24,892 bases of DNA from Streptobacillus canis (GCF_009733925.1 NZ_WOEI01000025.1:1-24892), one strand, 5' to 3'. Positions 15,817 to 24,768 are shown, counted from the stretch's first letter. Program-made: numbers and translations. The notes: generated by a model not told the origin, from the sequence alone.

Positions 15817-16380
15817 TTAATTTTTCTCCTTAATCATTTTTAAAACATTTACTATCTTAACTTTTTCTTCTTTTTTTGCCCTTGAAATATATAATATATC
15901 ATATATAGGTATTAACACTTTTTTGAAATAATCATATATATTTCCAACACAATTATTAATATTTATATTTAAATTTTTAAAATTTTTACCTATTGCATCA
16001 GATACTAACAAATTAAATACTTCCTCACCTACTGTAACTATATATTTAGGATTTACATACATTATTTCTGTAATTAACACATCTAATAATTCTTCAGTAG
16101 TATTAGAATTAAATCTAATATATTCTTTATCTAATTTATATAATGAAGTAATATATATATTTTCAATATCTATACCTACATATTTTAATATATTTTCTAA
16201 AACTTTCCCACTATCACTTTCTAGAATGTTTCCATTTTCTAATGCTTTAGTTTCTATATCAGGTAAAATCAACATAATATCTGAGTTTCTATTCCCTTGA
16301 CCAAGCATTATCTCTCCAGTACCTTTATAGTTTTTGAATACTTCTAATGTTCTAACTCTATATTCTAATTCTTTCCACAT
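15817..16380 (-). CDS. Divergent uracil-DNA-glycosylase-fold protein (187 aa)
   Basis: Overall layout recalls family-4 uracil-DNA glycosylases: GQGNRNSDIMLILP (27-40) in place of GEGNPxADVMFVGEAPG, SDSGKVLENILKYVGI (55-70) in place of the G.PF.G.AG..L.. block, IYITSLYK for the NV.KC region, and NPKYIVTVGEEVFNLL for the PK.I..LG..A block. The four Fe-S cysteines of family 4 are absent, as is the GExPG catalytic loop. It is therefore either an inactive or repurposed paralogue or a protein with different chemistry. AGGGGG precedes ATG 16380. Confidence in the fold is moderate and in glycosylase activity low. Confidence 0.6.
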   Translation of the reverse strand: MWKELEYRVRTLEVFKNYKGTGEIMLGQGNRNSDIMLILPDIETKALENGNILESDSGKVLENILKYVGIDIENIYITSLYKLDKEYIRFNSNTTEELLDVLITEIMYVNPKYIVTVGEEVFNLLVSDAIGKNFKNLNININNCVGNIYDYFKKVLIPIYDILYISRAKKEEKVKIVNVLKMIKEKN

Positions 16381-16388
16381 ACTGCCCC

Positions 16389-17147
16389 CTAAATTTCAAA
16401 TACAGATGTAACTTCTTCACCAGATATTTCTACATCTATTTCTTTATATTCTTTTTTTATATTATGCATAGCTAGAGAAGGCATATTATTTTCATCGCTT
16501 AAATGCATTAAATATATTTTTTTTAGTTTATCAGTATAACTATTTCTTAATAACTTTAGGCAGTCTTGATTACTTAAATGACCAAATTTACCTTTAATTC
16601 TATTTTTTATATCCCACGGATAAGATCCTGTCATCAATAAATCAAAATCATAATTACTTTCTATAGCAATTACATCAGCATTTTGACACTGTAATTCCAT
16701 CATTTTAGTAACATAGCCTGCATCTGTTATATATACAAATTTCTTATTATTCTCAATAAATGAATATCCTAAACAATGAACTGCATCATGAGTTAAATCG
16801 AAATTTACTATACTCGCATTATTTATATATACTTCTCTATCTTTAAGTAAAATTATTCTATCTTCATCATATTTACCAATTTTATCTTTAATTACATTAT
16901 ATGAATCCTCATGTATATATACTAAAGCATTAGTCTTTCTTAAAAGTGGACCTAAAGATTTAACATGATCTATGTGTTCATGTGTAATGAATACTGCATA
17001 TATATCTTCTAATTTCTCATTAATACTTGCAAGTTTTTCAACTATTTTTTTCAAGCTAAATCCTACATCTACCAGTAGTTTTACTCCTCCTACTTCAATA
17101 AAAGTAGAATTACCACTACTACTACTTCCTAAAATAGCTACTTTCAT
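16389..17147 (-). CDS. walJ: MBL-fold metallohydrolase WalJ/YycJ family
   Basis: The 252-residue product starts MKVAILGSSSSGNSTFIEVG, the characteristic opening of YycJ/WalJ proteins, followed by the metal motif THEHIDH (55-61), TDAGY and HLSNQDCLKLL. In firmicutes walJ is tied to the WalRK cell-wall two-component locus, and YycJ-type enzymes have been described as DNA exonucleases. There is no walRK here, so I call the family and leave the role open. The ATG shares its first base with the stop of the upstream 38-codon gene (TAATG), indicating coupling. Confidence 0.9.
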   Translation of the reverse strand: MKVAILGSSSSGNSTFIEVGGVKLLVDVGFSLKKIVEKLASINEKLEDIYAVFITHEHIDHVKSLGPLLRKTNALVYIHEDSYNVIKDKIGKYDEDRIILLKDREVYINNASIVNFDLTHDAVHCLGYSFIENNKKFVYITDAGYVTKMMELQCQNADVIAIESNYDFDLLMTGSYPWDIKNRIKGKFGHLSNQDCLKLLRNSYTDKLKKIYLMHLSDENNMPSLAMHNIKKEYKEIDVEISGEEVTSVFEI

Positions 17148-17263
17148 TATTTAGTCTCCGTAATTTCTGTTGCACTATTATATATCTTATTTGTTGAATA
17201 ACAATATGTTAGTCCTAATAAAATTAGGACTATTATTAATTTCCTAAATATTTTTACCAACAT
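17147..17263 (-). CDS. Small lipoprotein-like protein, 38 aa
   Basis: A 38-codon gene fits exactly between yqeH and walJ. Its ATG (17263) overlaps the last ten bases of yqeH with GAGGA just upstream, and its TAA overlaps the walJ ATG by one base. The product begins MLVKIFRKLIIVLILLGLTYC: two basic residues, a hydrophobic core and a lipobox-like LTYC ending at Cys21, then a 17-residue polar tail (YSTNKIYNSATEITETK). This predicts a membrane-anchored lipopeptide or single-pass microprotein. The exact phasing with both neighbours argues that it is translated. Function unknown. Confidence 0.65.
   Translation of the reverse strand: MLVKIFRKLIIVLILLGLTYCYSTNKIYNSATEITETK
17211..17231. repeat. Hairpin inside the 38-codon gene
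   Basis: Arms 17211-17219 and 17223-17231 pair perfectly (9 bp, AGTCCTAAT arm, 3-base loop). No T-run follows on the minus strand, so it is not a standard terminator. It lies in the hydrophobic-core codons of the small lipoprotein gene and could modulate expression of walJ and downstream genes. Confidence 0.5.
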
Positions 17264-18432
17264 AAATCATCCTCGTCAAATTCATCTTCTTCAAAATCAG
17301 AATTTTTTGAAATACTTTTTCTTATTACAGCTTTTACTCCCTTTGGATAGTGTGCTATTATCTCTAATGGACCTCTTTTAACTTCTATATATCCAAGACC
17401 TGCAATAACAAAATCTTCATTTTCTTCTACAACAAATTTTTCTTCAATAAATTCATTTGCAAAATATTTATTATAGTTTTCTTCATCTAAAAATTTAAAA
17501 TATCCATTAGATGAAAGTTCTTTAGCTTTATCAATATTCGTAATATGGAACTTCACTTCTCTTGAAGCATAAGCTGATATTATTGCACTAGCTTTACCTT
17601 CAGGTATACCTGTAACTTCAAAATATGCTAAGTTTTCAAACATAAATACTTGTTTTTCTTTTAATCTATATGTTTTTCTTGAAATTTCACCACTAGGAAC
17701 TAACTTATATGATAAATCTGAATTTAACAGGTCCGATAATCTTCCTTCAGGTATTAGTCCTGGAGTATCAATTATAGTTAACATATATTCTTTTGTTTTT
17801 TTCTTATTTTTTATCATTTTCTTAGTAGTACCAGAAAATTTAGAAACTGTACTTACATTTTTCTCAAGTAATAGATTAATTAAGTTAGATTTACCAACAT
17901 TTGATACACCTATTACAGCTATTTTAATATTACTATCCATATTTTTTTTCAAAATATTTTTGGCTATGTATTGTATTTTTCTAAAAATTCCATTTACACC
18001 ATATTTATTTTTAGAAGATATATATGCTATATCTTCTGGATATATATTATTTTCAGTAAAATAGTATTTTACCCATTTAGATACTTCTGCTACATGTATA
18101 TATCCCGGCAATAAATCCATCTTATTAATTACAGCAAGTATAGTTTTATCTTCTAGTAAATCTATTATCTCTGTAGTAAAAGATGATTCAAAATCTATAA
18201 TATCAAATATAGGCATTACTATATCTGCCTCTTTTATAGCTTTTTTTACTTCAATTTGATAACTTAATTTATCTTCTTCTTTTTCAAGATTTTCTCCATA
18301 ATGCTTTAATCTAAAACATCTTTTACAAACTATTTCATCACTAGAAATTAGTTTTTCATGAGGAACATATCCATCAATTTTTGGATCTTCTGATTGTAGA
18401 ATTAGACCACAACCTTTACACTTTTTTTCCAT
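17254..18432 (-). CDS. yqeH: Ribosome biogenesis GTPase YqeH
   Basis: A circularly permuted GTPase: the G4 motif NKMD (103-106) precedes G1 GVSNVGKS (175-182) and G3 DTPG (222-225), the order G4-G5-G1-G2-G3 that defines YqeH. An N-terminal treble-clef zinc finger has C5, C8, C36 and C39. The C-terminal ~160 residues are the YqeH-specific region, ending in an acidic tail (FEEDEFDEDDLCW). It acts in 30S subunit assembly. AGGAGA precedes ATG 18432, and the stop overlaps the small lipoprotein gene. Confidence 0.96.
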   Translation of the reverse strand: MEKKCKGCGLILQSEDPKIDGYVPHEKLISSDEIVCKRCFRLKHYGENLEKEEDKLSYQIEVKKAIKEADIVMPIFDIIDFESSFTTEIIDLLEDKTILAVINKMDLLPGYIHVAEVSKWVKYYFTENNIYPEDIAYISSKNKYGVNGIFRKIQYIAKNILKKNMDSNIKIAVIGVSNVGKSNLINLLLEKNVSTVSKFSGTTKKMIKNKKKTKEYMLTIIDTPGLIPEGRLSDLLNSDLSYKLVPSGEISRKTYRLKEKQVFMFENLAYFEVTGIPEGKASAIISAYASREVKFHITNIDKAKELSSNGYFKFLDEENYNKYFANEFIEEKFVVEENEDFVIAGLGYIEVKRGPLEIIAHYPKGVKAVIRKSISKNSDFEEDEFDEDDLCW

Positions 18433-18440
18433 TCTCTCTC

Positions 18441-19340
18441 CTATTTTTTAGTTGCAAAAGGATGTGACTTCATATATGCATCCTTAAGTGTATTTTTACT
18501 TATATGAGTATAAAACTGTGTAGTTGCAATACTACTATGTCCAAGTAGTTCTTGTACAAATCTAATATCTACACCTTGATTTAGTAATTCTGTTGCAAAG
18601 CTATGTCTAAATATATGAGGAGTTACCTCTTTATTTATTCTCGCTTTTGCTGAGTAATTTGTAATTAATCTTCTAAGTGATCTAGAATCTAACTTATTAC
18701 CATCCTTATTTACAAATAATACATCTTTAGTGTAATTCTTATACTCTTTCTTTTTTCTTTCTATATATTCAGTAATATACTTTTGAGCATTGTTACTAAA
18801 GAAAGATATTCTTTCTTTATTCCCTTTACCTATTACCCTTACTTCCATATTTTTTAAATCTATAGTATATTCTGTTAAATCTAGTAATTCCATAGAACGA
18901 AGTCCACTAGAATAGAGCAATTCTATTATTGCTCTATCTCTAAGTCCAGTTATTTTCTCTAATTTAATCACTTCTCTTAATTTATCTATATCTTCTCTAG
19001 TTAAAAAATTAGGTAAGGGTTTTTCAAACTTTGGTGTTGAAATATATATAGCCTTATTCTCTACAATATAGTCATTTTCAAGTAAATATTTAAAAAATGT
19101 TCTTATAGCAGATAATTTTCTATTTATACTTCTCTTATTTACCTCAAGCTCCATATTTAAATAGGCAATAAAAGATCTAAAAGTAAATATTTCTACTTTA
19201 TTAAAATCTTCTATACCTTCATTATTCTTTAAATATTCTATAAATTGTTCTAAATCTTTTTTGTATGATTTAACTGTATTAAAACTTTTATTTAAAACAA
19301 CTTCTTGATAATACAAGAATTTTTCTAATAATTTATCCAT
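18441..19340 (-). CDS. Tyrosine recombinase, XerC/XerD family
   Basis: At 299 residues it has the normal XerC/D length. An N-terminal SAM-like core-binding domain (1-95) precedes the catalytic domain with R148 (SGLRSMELL), K172 (GKGNKER), H242 and R245 (HIFRHSFAT), H268 (LGHSS) and nucleophile Y277 (QFYTHIS), all intact. Its place directly after topA, with a DprA-like gene before that, matches the dprA-topA-xerC order of many firmicutes. It probably resolves chromosome dimers at a dif site, none of which I found in this window. XerC versus XerD cannot be decided here; organisms with a single Xer exist. Confidence 0.93.
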   Translation of the reverse strand: MDKLLEKFLYYQEVVLNKSFNTVKSYKKDLEQFIEYLKNNEGIEDFNKVEIFTFRSFIAYLNMELEVNKRSINRKLSAIRTFFKYLLENDYIVENKAIYISTPKFEKPLPNFLTREDIDKLREVIKLEKITGLRDRAIIELLYSSGLRSMELLDLTEYTIDLKNMEVRVIGKGNKERISFFSNNAQKYITEYIERKKKEYKNYTKDVLFVNKDGNKLDSRSLRRLITNYSAKARINKEVTPHIFRHSFATELLNQGVDIRFVQELLGHSSIATTQFYTHISKNTLKDAYMKSHPFATKK

Positions 19341-19348
19341 AGATACCT

Positions 19349-21706
19349 CTATTTCTTTTTAGTTGTTGTTTTTTTAGCAGTTTTTGTTGTTTTAGTTTTT
19401 TTAGTTGTAGTTTTCTTTGTTGTAGTTCTTTTTGTTGTAGTTTTTTTTGTTGTTTTTTTAATTTCTCCATCAAGTTTTGGAATTTTTTTAATATTTTCAC
19501 ATTCTGGATAACCACTACATGCTAAGAATTTTCCAAATCTACCTTGTTTAATAGTAAATTCTCTACCACATTTTTCACATTTACCAGCTAGTTCTAATAT
19601 TTTATCATTTTCATTATCTAATTTATCAAAATATTCTTTTAATTTATATACTCCATTTTCTGGTTTTAAAGTACCTTTTTTAATCTTAGCTTTTAAATCT
19701 TTTGTTAATGTTCTTCTTAAATTATCATTTGCATAGTCTTCACTTTCAAGGTATTCTCCAAATCTTCCAACTTTTAATAGATATTGTTTTCCATTTGGGG
19801 TAATCATGTCTGTTTTCATACCTTTTTTAATTTCCATTAATTCCATAACTTTATCTTTAATTTGTACTACTTCATTTTTTAAATCTTCTTCTGTAAGTTC
19901 AATTCCTTGTATTGAAATCTTATCTTTATTATCTAACTCACATACTATATATTTACCAAAACTTCCACTTTTTAGTACCATTTTACCATTTCCATTACTG
20001 CATTCCATATCAGTATATATTACTTTGTTTTTTAATTCATCTACCTTTTGTTTATACTTATCCATTTCATTAGTAAGATGGTTATAGAATTCTTTAAGAA
20101 GATCTACCCATAATGTTTTACCAGTTGCCACATCATCAAGTTTTCCTTCCATACCTGCAGTAAATTTAACATTCATTATATGTTTAAAATTATTCTCCAG
20201 TAATGTTTTAACTTCTTTACCAAATACTGTTGGTATTAATCTCTTCTCAACAATTTCTACATAATTTTTTTCTTTAATTGCGTCAATAATACTTGCATAA
20301 GTTGATGGTCTTCCTATACCTAAACTTTCGAGTTTTTTAATTAATGTTGCCTCAGAATATCTTGCAGGTGGTTTAGTATCACCTGTTTTAGTTAATATTT
20401 CATCTATAGGATATTCTACGTTTTCATTTAATTCAGGGAAATCTCCAGTTTGTATCATATCTTCACTCTTAAATACTTTATAGTACCCATCAAATGTTAT
20501 TTTATTGATATTTCCTTTAAAGATATATTCATCTTTAGATGCACTTATTTGCATTTGATCGTATTTAACATTAGCAAATTGTGAAACTAAGAATCTATCC
20601 CATATTAATTTATATAGCTTATATTCATCGTTACTTAAATATTGTTGTAAATATTCAGGAGTAAGATTTATATCAGTAGGTCTAATACCTTCATGGGCAT
20701 CTTGTATATTCTTATTTCCTGGAACAAAATAATTTCCAACATATTCTTTACCATAGTTTATCTCTATATATTTTTTAGCTTCAAATTTTGCTTCATCTGA
20801 TATTCTAATAGAGTCAGTTCTCATATATGTAATTAACCCTTTACTTTCTCCCCCTATATTTAATCCTTCATATAGGCTTTGTGCAATTCTCATAGTTTTA
20901 GTAGCATTAAAACCTAAATATGATGAAGCTAATTGTTGTAAAGTACTTGTTTTAAATACTACAGGTGGTTTTTGAGATTTTTTTGAGATTTTAATTTCAT
21001 CTATCATTACTTTAGAATTATCTAAATCTTTCATAGCTTTCTTAAATACTTTCTCATCAAATATTTTCTCAATTTTTTCTTCACCTATTTGACTTAAATT
21101 TAATTTAATTACCTTATTAATTAATATATCTATTTCAAAATATTTTTGAGAAACAAAATTCTTTATTTCCTCTTCTAAATCACATACTAATTTTAAAGCT
21201 ACTGATTGTACTCTTCCTGCAGATGCATTTCTACCCACTATTGGCCATAATAATGGTGAAATTTTATACCCCACTAATCTATCTAAAAGTCTTCTTGCTT
21301 GTTGTGAGTTTACTAAATTTGTATTTATGTCTCTTGGATGTCTTATTGCATTAGAAATTGCTGTTTTTGTTATTTCATTAAATTCAATTCTTTTTACTTT
21401 TGAGTCTTGTTTGATATAGTTTGAGATATGCCAAGCTATAGCTTCCCCTTCTCTATCCAAATCGGATGCTAGAAAAACTTTATTAGCTAATTTAGATTTT
21501 TCTTTTAATTTTTCAAGAATTTCTTTTTTCCCTTTTATTATCTTATATTCAGGTTTAAAATCATTTTCTATGTCTATTCCTATAGTATTTTTAGGTAAAT
21601 CAATACAATGTCCTACTGATGCTAGAACCTCATAATTTGAACCTAATATTTTTTCTATTGTTTTTGCCTTGGATGGCGACTCTACTATTACTAAATTCTT
21701 AGCCAT
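19349..21706 (-). CDS. topA: DNA topoisomerase I (type IA)
   Basis: A 785-residue type IA enzyme with Toprim E9 (VESPSKAKT) and DLDREGE (82-88), catalytic Y294/R296 (GLITYMRTDS), and IGRPSTYASI in the domain that closes the toroid. Only one of the C-terminal zinc fingers keeps its cysteines (CEKCGREF...CSGYPEC). Two earlier topoisomerase C-terminal repeats (MECSNGNGKMVLKSGSFGKY and NGKQYLLKVGRFGEYLES) have lost theirs. The last ~36 residues are an almost pure Lys/Thr tail encoded by a near-repeating tract at 19349-19460. It relaxes negative supercoils. The start overlaps the previous gene by 8 bases and has AGAGGTG upstream. Confidence 0.97.
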   Translation of the reverse strand: MAKNLVIVESPSKAKTIEKILGSNYEVLASVGHCIDLPKNTIGIDIENDFKPEYKIIKGKKEILEKLKEKSKLANKVFLASDLDREGEAIAWHISNYIKQDSKVKRIEFNEITKTAISNAIRHPRDINTNLVNSQQARRLLDRLVGYKISPLLWPIVGRNASAGRVQSVALKLVCDLEEEIKNFVSQKYFEIDILINKVIKLNLSQIGEEKIEKIFDEKVFKKAMKDLDNSKVMIDEIKISKKSQKPPVVFKTSTLQQLASSYLGFNATKTMRIAQSLYEGLNIGGESKGLITYMRTDSIRISDEAKFEAKKYIEINYGKEYVGNYFVPGNKNIQDAHEGIRPTDINLTPEYLQQYLSNDEYKLYKLIWDRFLVSQFANVKYDQMQISASKDEYIFKGNINKITFDGYYKVFKSEDMIQTGDFPELNENVEYPIDEILTKTGDTKPPARYSEATLIKKLESLGIGRPSTYASIIDAIKEKNYVEIVEKRLIPTVFGKEVKTLLENNFKHIMNVKFTAGMEGKLDDVATGKTLWVDLLKEFYNHLTNEMDKYKQKVDELKNKVIYTDMECSNGNGKMVLKSGSFGKYIVCELDNKDKISIQGIELTEEDLKNEVVQIKDKVMELMEIKKGMKTDMITPNGKQYLLKVGRFGEYLESEDYANDNLRRTLTKDLKAKIKKGTLKPENGVYKLKEYFDKLDNENDKILELAGKCEKCGREFTIKQGRFGKFLACSGYPECENIKKIPKLDGEIKKTTKKTTTKRTTTKKTTTKKTKTTKTAKKTTTKKK

Positions 21707-22508
21707 TTTTCACCTCTTCATTTATATCATCTTTATTCATAACAAGCTTTGCTATACTATTTTTCAAAATATAGTTACAACCTAAATATCTATTCCCATA
21801 CGAAGTACTTGCAAAGATTTCTTTACCCATATCACTCATAAGTTTTGATAATATCATTGCCCTTGATTTTGCAACACTTTCTGGGATATATAGATAATCA
21901 CTAATGCCTGCAAGTAGACTTGTAGATTTTAAAATATTACTCGTTTTTCTTTCATCTTCAAAAGGAGATAATGAAATAAGAATATCTCTATCCAAGTCAT
22001 AGTATTTAGGTATATATTTAAAATCTCTTGAATTAATATATATCATATTATTATTTCTACACATAAACATCTTTTGTATATATTTATCAGCATCTGTTTC
22101 AGTAACTAAACTTAAAGAAATATTATCATTTATTTCTAATACTTCATTTAATATTTTTTTTGTATTATCTATTAGATCATAATTAGAACTAAATGCTAAT
22201 ATTTTTTCTAAATTATTAATATCTATCTTTGATTTTAAATAAATGTATGGAAAGATAAATCCAGATTGTATAAGTCTTTTAGGATATATTTCATCCTTAA
22301 ACGATACTATCTTTACATTTTCTTCCATACATTTATCTATAAAATATCTGTCATCAAGTTTTGATGCACTTATTAATTTTTCTAAAATATTTTTATCTAA
22401 ATCATATTTTTTAAAATCTTCTATAGCATGAGAGATATCATCATATCTTTTCATAATCTCAGTGCATATATTAGATTTTAAAGTTTTACTCAAATTAATC
22501 CACCCCAT
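21699..22508 (-). CDS. Degenerate DprA/Smf-like protein (269 aa)
   Basis: Position before topA and xer is that of dprA, and the sequence retains faint DprA blocks: YPKRL...IFPYIYLKSKI (75-95) for the YP..L..i..pP..Ly..G entry, GISDYLYIPESVAKSRAMI (201-219) for GLSD.vvvvEa..kSGSL, and GKEIFASTSYGN...GCNYIL (228-248) for G.eVfAvPG...G.N.LI. The hallmark GxR of the Rossmann fold and the SGS loop are missing. It may therefore have lost RecA-loading/ssDNA functions or been repurposed. The ribosome binding site is weak (AGGTAG). Homology is inferred from order plus these blocks. Confidence 0.7.
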   Translation of the reverse strand: MGWINLSKTLKSNICTEIMKRYDDISHAIEDFKKYDLDKNILEKLISASKLDDRYFIDKCMEENVKIVSFKDEIYPKRLIQSGFIFPYIYLKSKIDINNLEKILAFSSNYDLIDNTKKILNEVLEINDNISLSLVTETDADKYIQKMFMCRNNNMIYINSRDFKYIPKYYDLDRDILISLSPFEDERKTSNILKSTSLLAGISDYLYIPESVAKSRAMILSKLMSDMGKEIFASTSYGNRYLGCNYILKNSIAKLVMNKDDINEEVKNG

Positions 22509-22513
22509 AATAT

Positions 22514-23254
22514 CTACCTACTTAAATACTGTATTGTTTTAGCAACGTTAGGATTAGTCCCACCAGCATTTAGATATTTTTTTAAATATTTTATTGCATT
22601 TTGTTTATCTCCCTTTCCTCTATAAGAAAGACCTAAACCAAGCATTGAATTTAAATGTCCTGGCTCAGCAGATAAAACTCTTTGATACTGTTTTATAGCT
22701 GTATCATATTTTCCAATTAATCTAGCACCTAATGCAGAGTTATATACTGTTCTTACATCTTTTGATTTAAGCCCTAAATTCATAGCTCTTTCATATAATC
22801 CACTCTTCATATATATTTTAGATAAAGTATATATATTTTCTGGATTTCCACTAGCTAATACTTCTTTTTCTACATTTACATATTCTTGATATTTTGATGC
22901 ATCATTTAATACATCTCCTGGGAATGCAAAAGTCCCATCAGAAACACCCTCTTCAGCTGTTTCACCTTCTGTAGCTTCTTCTGTTGTAAAGTTAATTTCA
23001 CCTGTGTTATTAAATATTCTATCAGCTAAATTTCCTGATTCTGATTTAATTTTTTTCTCAATTACAGATAGTAGATTTTGTAATGAACTTTTATCTTCTT
23101 CTGAAATTTCTGTTTGTGCAAGTTCTTTACCTTTTTGTAAAGCTTCTTGATATTGACCTTTTTGTAATAAAAGATCAATTTTTTGTAACTCTTCTAAAAA
23201 ATCTCCTTTAAGAAATAAAGGGATAATTAGTAAAGCAAAAAATATTTTCTTCAT
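22514..23254 (-). CDS. Exported TPR-repeat protein (246 aa)
   Basis: The N-terminus MKKIFFALLIIPLFLKG is a probable signal peptide without a lipobox Cys. Residues ~20-75 form a helical pair, ~80-125 an acidic Thr/Glu/Gly-rich linker, and ~135-246 three or more TPR-type helix pairs (NIYTLSKIYMKSGLYERAMN, YDTAIKQYQRVLSAEPGHLN, SMLGLGLSYRGKGDKQNAIK). A periplasmic scaffold or outer-membrane assembly partner is plausible, but no family is recognised. AGAGG precedes ATG 23254, and asnS ends 11 bases upstream. Confidence 0.85.
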   Translation of the reverse strand: MKKIFFALLIIPLFLKGDFLEELQKIDLLLQKGQYQEALQKGKELAQTEISEEDKSSLQNLLSVIEKKIKSESGNLADRIFNNTGEINFTTEEATEGETAEEGVSDGTFAFPGDVLNDASKYQEYVNVEKEVLASGNPENIYTLSKIYMKSGLYERAMNLGLKSKDVRTVYNSALGARLIGKYDTAIKQYQRVLSAEPGHLNSMLGLGLSYRGKGDKQNAIKYLKKYLNAGGTNPNVAKTIQYLSR

Positions 23255-23265
23255 ATTTTCACCTC

Positions 23266-24648
23266 TTAATATTCTAAGCTCTTAGCAGTTCTAGGGAATG
23301 CTAATACATCTCTAATATTTGCAATACCAGTAATATACATTAACATTCTTTCAAAACCTAATCCATATCCTGAATGTGGGAATGAACCAAATCTTCTTAA
23401 GTCTAAGTACCATGAATAATCTTCAATGTTTAATCCTTTTTCATTCATTACATTTACTAATTTATCATAGTCATCTTCTCTTTGGCTTCCTCCAACTATT
23501 TCTCCTATTCCTGGTGCTAATAAGTCCATAGCTCTTACAGTTTTACCATCTTCATTAAGTTTCATATAGAATGCTTTAATATCTTTAGGATAATCAGTAA
23601 CGAATACTGGTTTTTTAAATACATTTTCTGCTAAATATCTTTCATGTTCAGTTTTTAAGTCCATACCCCATTCAACAGGTATAGAGAATTCTTCTTTTGA
23701 ATTTTTAAGAATTTCAATAGCTTCAGTATATGTAACACGACCAAATTCATTATTAACAATATTATTTAATTTATCAATTAATCCTTTTTCTATCCATGTA
23801 TTGAAAAATTCCATTTCAAGTGGTGCATTTTCCATTACATATTTAATAATATATTTAATCATTTGTTCAGCTATATCCATATTTGTTTCTAAGTTTGCAA
23901 ATGCAATTTCAGGTTCTATCATCCAAAATTCTGCAGCGTGTCTTGTAGTATATGATTCTTCTGCTCTAAATGTAGGACCAAAAGTATATGTATTATGGAA
24001 TGCAGAAGCAAATGCCTCAACATGTAATTGTCCAGTAACAGTTAAGAATGAAGGTTTACCAAAAAAGTCTTGTTTATAATCAATTTTGTTTTCTTCATCT
24101 CTTGGTACATTGTTTAAGTCAAGTGTTGTAACTTGGAACATTTCACCAGCACCTTCAGCATCTGTTCCTGTAAATATTGGAGTTTGTACGTAAACAAAGT
24201 TTTTCTCCATAAAGAATTTATGTATTGCATATGCAAGTAATGATCTAACTCTAAATACAGCATTAAAAGTATTAGTTCTAGGTCTTAAATGTGCTATAGT
24301 TCTTAAGAAATCCATACCATGTCTCTTATTTTGTAATGGATTTGATATATCAGCTTTGTTATACACAGAAATATTATCTACTTTAATTTCATAACTTTGA
24401 CCTTTTCCTTCTGATTTAACAACAGTACCTTGAACTGATATTGAAGAGTAAATTGATAATTTTGATATTTCATCAAAATTTGATAAATTTTCATCAAATA
24501 CTAATTGTATTCCTTGAAAATATGTCCCATCATTAAATTCAATAAATCCAAAGTTTTTTTGTGCTCTAATTTTTTTTACCCATCCATCTAGTTTAACTAT
24601 TTTATTTAAATGTTGCTCAATATTTAATTGTAATTCTCTTAATTCCAT
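23266..24648 (-). CDS. asnS: Asparaginyl-tRNA synthetase
   Basis: A 460-residue class IIb synthetase: an N-terminal OB-fold anticodon-binding domain (~16-100), motif 2 [15 protein letters not shown] (227-241), motif 3 [10 protein letters not shown] (427-436) and the AsnRS ending [10 protein letters not shown]. The insertion and [23 protein letters not shown] blocks distinguish it from aspartyl-tRNA synthetase. It attaches Asn to tRNA-Asn in the cytoplasm. It has its own promoter directly after the tRNA-Asn gene, so enzyme and substrate RNA are physically linked. AGGAGG precedes ATG 24648. Confidence 0.97.
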   Translation of the reverse strand: MELRELQLNIEQHLNKIVKLDGWVKKIRAQKNFGFIEFNDGTYFQGIQLVFDENLSNFDEISKLSIYSSISVQGTVVKSEGKGQSYEIKVDNISVYNKADISNPLQNKRHGMDFLRTIAHLRPRTNTFNAVFRVRSLLAYAIHKFFMEKNFVYVQTPIFTGTDAEGAGEMFQVTTLDLNNVPRDEENKIDYKQDFFGKPSFLTVTGQLHVEAFASAFHNTYTFGPTFRAEESYTTRHAAEFWMIEPEIAFANLETNMDIAEQMIKYIIKYVMENAPLEMEFFNTWIEKGLIDKLNNIVNNEFGRVTYTEAIEILKNSKEEFSIPVEWGMDLKTEHERYLAENVFKKPVFVTDYPKDIKAFYMKLNEDGKTVRAMDLLAPGIGEIVGGSQREDDYDKLVNVMNEKGLNIEDYSWYLDLRRFGSFPHSGYGLGFERMLMYITGIANIRDVLAFPRTAKSLEY

Positions 24649-24680
24649 TACAAGCCTCCTGTATTTTGTTTCTATCTTTT

Positions 24681-24709
24681 ATTATACACCATTTATAAAG
24701 TATTTTCAA
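24681..24709 (-). promoter_or_regulatory. asnS promoter
   Basis: TTGAAA (24704-24709), 17-bp spacer, consensus TATAAT (24681-24686) on the minus strand. It lies between the tRNA-Asn terminator and asnS, with transcription expected near 24674. The untranslated leader is only ~25 nt, too short for a T-box. It probably drives the whole run of genes down to the terminator at 11831. Confidence 0.8.
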
Positions 24710-24721
24710 TAAATATAATTG

Positions 24722-24743
24722 AAAAAAGAGGGATTAACCCTCT
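24722..24743 (-). terminator. Intrinsic terminator after tRNA-Asn
   Basis: A 6-bp stem (24727-24732 with 24738-24743, AGAGGG/CCCTCT), 5-base loop and a T-run (24722-24726 plus stem T) on the minus strand, 25 bases after the tRNA 3' end. It likely ends the rRNA-tRNA transcription unit. Confidence 0.85.
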
Positions 24744-24768
24744 ATATATCATTGTGTTTTATTCAAAA

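Noticed and set aside
17211..17231. Terminator between yqeH and walJ
   Set aside because: No T-run follows the 9-bp hairpin and it lies inside a phased small coding region.
19333..19515. 60-codon Lys/Gln-rich frame at the topA end
   Set aside because: It is the frame-shifted reading of the low-complexity Lys/Thr tail of topA.
24649..24720. T-box or riboswitch upstream of asnS
   Set aside because: The predicted leader is only ~25 nt and has no T-box sequence or structure.
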